DNA from: Amylostereum areolatum
Taxonomy: Eukaryota; Basidiomycota; Agaricomycetes; Russulales; Stereaceae
Length of the DNA: 64,000 bases
Assembly: GCA_012932865.1 (NCBI GenBank)
Contig: SAXG01000022.1
Coordinates: 496,001-560,000 of the forward strand
Direction: 5' to 3'
The notes beneath the pieces were generated by a model, which saw only the letters and a list, made by a program, of their open reading frames with translations, was not told where the DNA came from and made no database searches. This document shows positions 59,701 through 64,000 of this stretch, piece by piece. Numbering within the stretch: the stretch's first letter is position 1; the number at the start of each line of letters is the position of its first letter. The position numbers and the translations under genes are program-made.

Positions 59701-60094
59701 GCAAGGCCCGAGACGAGACTGTGTACTTATGGTGGAAGACGAAGAGAAGCCGGGGATGAAGGGCATGGCCATTGGTCGTGTCAAGCTATTTTTCTCATTC
59801 AAGTACGAGGGCACTACATATCCATGCGTCTTCCTGGACCACTTCACCCGTACCGGACGCACGCCGGATCCGTTAACCGGGATGTGGAGAGTTCGACCAC
59901 AGACGGTGCACGGCGGTGTGCGAGTTCAATCGGTTGAACACCTGGACACCGTGCTTCGTAGCGCACATCTCCTCCCCGTCTTTGGGGAAGGATTCATCCC
60001 ATTTGATTTCCACTTTTCTTACTCGTTGGACTCGTTCACATCGTACTACGTTAACAAATTTGCCGATCATCATATGTACGAGATTGCTTTTTGA
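56708..60094 (+). CDS. Plavaka-family transposase, apparently intact
   Basis: Nine exons (56708-57008, 57083-57591, 57652-57856, 57914-58142, 58196-58325, 58380-58555, 58606-58702, 58749-59367, 59424-60094) join in phase to 978 residues with no internal stop. An N-terminal C2H2 finger (CPYCSRTF ... H IRAT H) is followed by the family blocks FAVADFVFRKGELSAGDIDH, YNADESTKGAMYVSIITGSD, HVEYHPLYLSIGNVHNGARR, KYDKDPVFRTFKRQLYHASL, LDFGPIIADYPEQVMLG, GWCSRCTA, DLLHQVIKGMFKDHLVEW, PPFPGLRRFPEGRRFKQWTG and, at the end, MRREIIRSSPNWRKQGPRRD, VKLFFSFKYEGTTYPC and SYYVNKFADHHMYEIAF. The catalytic acidic residues cannot be assigned without an alignment. It excises and reinserts the element. Absence of frameshifts suggests recent activity. 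Confidence 0.9.
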
Positions 60095-60103
60095 TGTAAC
60101 ACT

Positions 60104-61375
60104 CTAACCTACTGCCGAATCTGCACCCGGAGTTTGCGTCGGGTTCACAATCATGTCAAGGAACTCAAATACCGCACTATAACCCGGCTCGTTGAACAAT
60201 GTCCCATCCACTACCTCTTGGGTGGCTGCTGGAGGAAGATGAGGGCTGCTTGGAGATGGTGGGTTTGGGGGTGGTGTGGCGTTGACAGCAGTGTTAGGTA
60301 GGGTGACAGGAGGGTGGCCCCGTGGAGTCGAAGGCAACGATGGAAGCGATTGCGAACATTGTCGCTTAGTGGCGCGGTAGACACTCGGAGGTGAGTGTTG
60401 CCTTTTGGTACTGTTTCCTGCGTGGGGGCGAGGAGACAGTTGATCGTCATCTGTGTCAGAAGTCGAACTAACAGGAGCATGAGCGAGGGAGTATATACGA
60501 GACCGAGACGATGAAATCATACCGCTCGGATCCACACTCCCGTGCATCTATTGACCCTGGACCAGGAGGGTCAGAGGATGGAAGGCGTCCAAACTTGCTT
60601 TGCGAAGCTGGGATAAGCTTGAGAACAGGAGGATTGAGATGGTGAGGTGGGGGGGATGAACAGGGTGTTGAAATGGTGTAGGGATCGGGCTCTAAAGCGC
60701 GATGGGGATACAGTTTGTTGTTAGTAATATTGAGTGATGCAATGGATCAGATACGCACCTGCACGTCCGCGGACGCAAGCATCGTCCAATCCTTCGTCAT
60801 CCCACCCCCCCGGTGCCATCCCGGCGAGACGATCGGGCTCAGAGTCGGACACATAGCGAAGCGAAGGTACCGAATCGGAACCGCCGGTTTGGGGCGGTGT
60901 TCGCTTGTTATTGCTGGCCGGAGTGCGAGGGGTGGCTTCGGATGTGCGTTGTAGGTAACCGTTAACAATCTGAATGCGCTAAAGAGCATATTCAGACTCT
61001 GAATTGCACTGTGAAACGAGGACACATACTAATGGTTGGGGATTCAGCCCGGGATTGAGCTGAATATCGCAGACTCCGTAGCCGTAAAAAGCGACGGTGA
61101 TACCTTGCTCAGGATCAGCAACTGGAGGGCTGCCTTCCGTGCCCGTCGCGGACGAGATATCCGAGTCGCCGGGTTGAGTGCAATCGATAATCTGCCGAGT
61201 GTCAATCGGGTCAATGTCTCTTACTTGTTAAATTGATGACAAAAATACGCACCTGCCACGCGGTCCCCAGGTGAATTGTGTACGGCTTTTCCCCCATGAG
61301 ATCGTCAATGAAAGGGAAGGGACAGTGAGGGAACAGAGCAAAAATTGCGAGAGGCGGAGACAGGAGTTGCCGCAT
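60104..61375 (-). CDS. Second transposon-linked gene, novel protein
   Basis: Five exons (61375-61253, 61191-61030, 60978-60759, 60691-60523, 60467-60104) join in phase to 345 residues. The N-terminal 110 residues look folded (MRQLLSPPLAIFALFPHCPF, then DDLMGEKPYTIHLGTAWQ, GITVAFYGYGVCDIQLNPG and RIQIVNGYLQ); the rest is disordered and rich in Ser, Pro and Thr, with an acidic Trp patch (GGWDDEGLDDA), a basic Lys/Arg pair site (TKRQHSPPS, TKRQCSQS) and a hydrophobic C-terminal helix (YSAVFEFLDMIVNP). I recognise no known domain. Its stop codon lies 9 nt from the transposase stop on the other strand. Five exons with consistent phases make a real gene very likely; its association with the element is inferred from position. 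Confidence 0.75.
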
Positions 61376-62772
61376 TTGGGCGAGCGTGTGAATATACTCT
61401 CCTCAGGCTCTGAGGCAGCCGCGCAACTATTTGGATTCCGAAGATCGATTAATGGACTCGTATTGGCACAAGATTCCAGATTTGGCCACATAACTAGACT
61501 ACTTATGAAACAAAAATACACCTAGCGAGATAGGCTTAATAGAATGAAGCTGTAGCTTCAAGAGGACGGAGGGTACCCGAAGATCATGTGACTCGACCCC
61601 TGGCTTTCCGTTCGAGGTCGTTACGCTCTCCATCGTGATCATCACCCCTTCCCCTCTTGCACCTCCACGCACTCCATCTCGTGTCGAAAAGACGCTCCCG
61701 CCACCGCTGCATCTCCCGCCAAACTCGACGCGCTCAAGACGCAACTCGTCACTCCCAACAACAAGCTCGCCCTTGACCGCAACAAGGCTAGCATCGCTCC
61801 GGCCTGCAAACACCAGGCAGGGGAACCGCGCGCGCGCCAGGAGGCCGCTGTCCCCTTTCACGAGAGAAAAGACATGGACCGGAAGTTTAGCATTTTGATC
61901 CGAAGGAGCGGTGCGTGTCCTGGCTTGTTCAGTACTCATACATGCCCACCCTGATTTCTCCCAGCTCACAAGCCTTGCCCTCACCGACTCCTCCCTTTCC
62001 AAACCTGTCCCGACCAAGCTCAACAGCAGCCTGCTCGACCTCCCTGTCTCTCAACCCTCCCACCCCGCGGCGACCGCGTCACCATCGTCGACGGTAGACC
62101 CATGTTCCGCATCCCCAAGCGTCCATGCGCATCTCTCCCCTTCTTTGGCCTCCGCTGCCTCCGCCGCCCTCGCCCAAGCCCTCCCCAATTGCACCTTGCA
62201 ACCCGAGCGGCGACCACGCCTGCGCCTCTTCCCCCGCTTCGTTCTGCCCACTCACCCACCGAACTCCCACCGACGCCTCCCCAACTCCTGAAGTCGGCTA
62301 ATGGCAGGATCCATCCGCTCGATCTCAGCATCCCCCACCTCCTCCATCTCGCCCTGATCGCTCTCAACACGACCGGCTACGACGTCAAGGCCGTTGGTGA
62401 CCAGTCCCACGACACGACACTGGCGACAAGATCAGACGATCAGATCACGTCCCGCCTCACTGTACACCGTTTACGCACAGAACCCAAGGCGGTACTACGG
62501 GTCCGAGCACGGTGGCGCGATTCTCGCTTGCGCGCCGGCGAAGAAGATTGGGCACGGCGCGGACGGGCTTGTATGGCGGGCGATGGAGGCGCGACGGCGC
62601 GAGCGAATACGAAGTTACACTACATGTTGTACTGAGTACTTAGGACATTGCAATGAAATACTGTACTGCTTTGACTGGTAGCGACTTGAGGCCAGTTTAT
62701 CTGGCGGTCTGACAAGATTGGGCCGAGCTGATGGACCTGATGGATCCTGTCCTGGGCCCGATCATATTTTGA
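61376..62772. other. 1.4-kb stretch with possible decayed coding sequence
   Basis: GC-rich and Ser/Pro-coding in several frames. Between about 61700 and 62630 short segments look protein-like (for example KLDALKTQLVTPNNKLALDR, then FHERKDMDRKFSILIRR, and later ARRYYGSEHGG-type sequence in another frame) but they do not join into one frame, so a broken gene is possible. A change from the frame at 62102 to that at 62394 is needed near 62460. No product can be named. Confidence 0.3.
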
Positions 62773-64000
62773 TGGGGATCTTCCAGATGACCAGAGAGAT
62801 CAGCCTTGTCCAGGTATGTTCAGATCCTACCAGACATTGGCTGAATTGCTGATGCAGACTCAGCATTCCAACACCGACACCGCTCCAGAGAAGACCCCCC
62901 CTCGTCCCCGTCCTATTATACGTGTACCACCCTTTGCATCTTCCCCCTCTGCTCCACAGACACCTCGCTCCGGCCACGACAATTCCATCTCAGCTGAAAA
63001 CACCGCTGCTCAAGCTTTGGTCACCATGCGCAGACAAGCACCAACAACTTCCCCCGGGCTCACAGCCGCATCTAGGAATGTCATGGCCATGGACCGTGTT
63101 TTCATCAATGCAATGCCACGCTCTCTGCGCCCACAGCTAGAGCAGGAGATACAGGAGGTGCAGATGAGAGCGGAGGAGGCTATGGAACAGGAGGATGACC
63201 CATATGCGGATGCGGATGGCTCGTCGGCGGCTTCAGGTGCGTTATTCTTGACGAACTATGCAACTTTCTTAGGCTCATTGTGTTCAGACACCCTTCCCAC
63301 TGAAGAAGAAGAGATTTCCGAGTTCGGAATTGAATTCCTGGTACCCGTACCTGCTGGCAACACTGTCCGTGTCCTCGAAAGCAATGACTCGAAAGTCACT
63401 TCCCTCACCCCCTTCGCACAAGTCCTAGCTGCAATTGCACTATGCATGGGCACATCAATATCATTTATCTCTGGTTTTGGATACCTTCCCTCCTATCTCC
63501 CGAAGAGCGAGCTGGCCAAGGCAACCCCAATGGCTTTTGACGATAAGGGCTGGCGTGTTCTCATTCGGAACGCGAGCTATCATATTTCAGAGAGTCAGAG
63601 TAAGAAGAGCGGGAAAGGTGTAGTCAAGCCATGGCATATTATCTTGCGGGATACAACTGAGGCCTCCACCATGGGGCGGGGCGGGAAGGTGAGTTGTAGT
63701 ATGATAGTCATCTCGTGATTCTAACCTTGGGCTTAGAACTCGAAACCTGCACCACCCGCTCCACGCACAGCTGTGCCTGATAAGGCAGCACTCGCTGACC
63801 ATGATGCGAAGGAGCTAGAGATCATGAAACTCATCGAGAACAAGCATCGTTGCCAGACAGACAAGGTGCCGTGTTTGATCCAAGCAAACGGAGTTCACTA
63901 CAAGTACACTCCGGAGGACCTCGCGAAATGGGCTCACCTGGTGGTATGTCTCTATTCTCATGATAAAGGCAATGTCTGATGTGTTCATAGGCCAAGTACA
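62773..64000 (+). CDS. Lineage-specific protein of unknown function, 3' end outside the window
   Basis: A probable first exon starting at the ATG at 62773 (MGIFQMTREISLVQ) joins across a 45-nt intron to TQHSNTDTAPEKTPPRP. The main exon runs to 63688, followed by exons 63737-63943 and 63991 onward, all in phase, and the gene continues past the window edge. The N-terminus is Pro/Ser/Thr rich, then helical and acidic (QLEQEIQEVQMRAEEAMEQE). Later blocks are FAQVLAAIALCMGTSISFIS, MAFDDKGWRVLIRNASYH and KHRCQTDKVPCLIQANGVHY ... TPEDLAKWAHL. The last block resembles a C-rich motif I recall from multi-copy agaricomycete proteins of unknown role. A 36-nt in-frame segment at 63237-63272 has splice-site ends and may be a very short intron. 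A link with the neighbouring transposon is possible but unproven. Confidence 0.6.

Larger units (their letters stand above)
54114..61375. mobile_element. Plavaka-type DNA transposon gene set (ends not located)
   Basis: Three genes packed together: an accessory gene (54114-56485, -), the transposase (56708-60094, +) and a second accessory gene (60104-61375, -). Spacing is 222 nt at the divergent start sides and 9 nt at the convergent ends. Plavaka belongs to the CACTA/CMC superfamily and is common in agaricomycetes. Terminal inverted repeats and target duplications were not found by eye, so the true borders and whether both accessory genes belong to the element are inferred. Confidence 0.5.

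Noticed and set aside
1..64000. CRISPR array, bacterial operon, riboswitch or rRNA genes
   Set aside because: The sequence is eukaryotic with spliceosomal introns throughout; no regularly spaced repeats or rRNA-like stretches were seen.

Overview
The window is nuclear DNA of a filamentous basidiomycete, most likely an agaricomycete. Genes carry many short spliceosomal introns (about 50-65 nt, GTNNGT...AG), and spliced models join in phase into typical fungal proteins: uL14/RPL23, Chk1, SREBP/Sre1, Spg1/Tem1 and type I metacaspases. Several families seen here (DUF6533-like membrane proteins, Plavaka transposase) are, to my knowledge, mainly agaricomycete. All gene models were read by eye from the bases; exon joins are supported by phase continuity and family similarity recalled from knowledge, not by any search.

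Layout. 1.8-6.2 kb: LCCL-domain membrane protein and an F-box/beta-propeller-like protein (+). 7.1-13.5 kb: Spg1/Tem1 GTPase (-), then two paralogous four-helix membrane proteins (-) bracketing a serine beta-lactamase-like hydrolase (+). 14.1-17 kb: RPL23 (+) and a large F-box protein (-). 17.7-24.4 kb: two tandem metacaspase genes (-) with very different prodomains. 25-31.2 kb: an unusual SDR (+), a PARP-type zinc-finger protein (-), and a second, classical SDR (+). 31.2-33.8 kb: gene-free stretch with nested perfect inverted repeats. 33.8-36.9 kb: DUF6533-like gene split by a 1,190-nt intron. 37.3-42.2 kb: SREBP/Sre1 (-) divergent from a three-finger zinc protein (+). 43.3-52.2 kb: an unknown protein, Chk1 (+), aldo-keto reductase (-), Qc-SNARE (-), and a second DUF6533-like gene (-). 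54.1-61.4 kb: an apparently intact Plavaka-type DNA transposase (+) flanked by a divergent accessory gene and a tail-to-tail accessory gene. 62.8 kb to the end: a further lineage-specific gene running off the window.

Most of the window is ordinary housekeeping and accessory chromosome. The parts most worth a second look are the 54-61 kb transposon gene set (one transposase plus two intact genes of unknown function), the tandem metacaspases, the membrane-protein pair around the beta-lactamase gene, the repeated use of GC-AG introns with GCGNGT donors, and the oversized intron in the first DUF6533-like gene.
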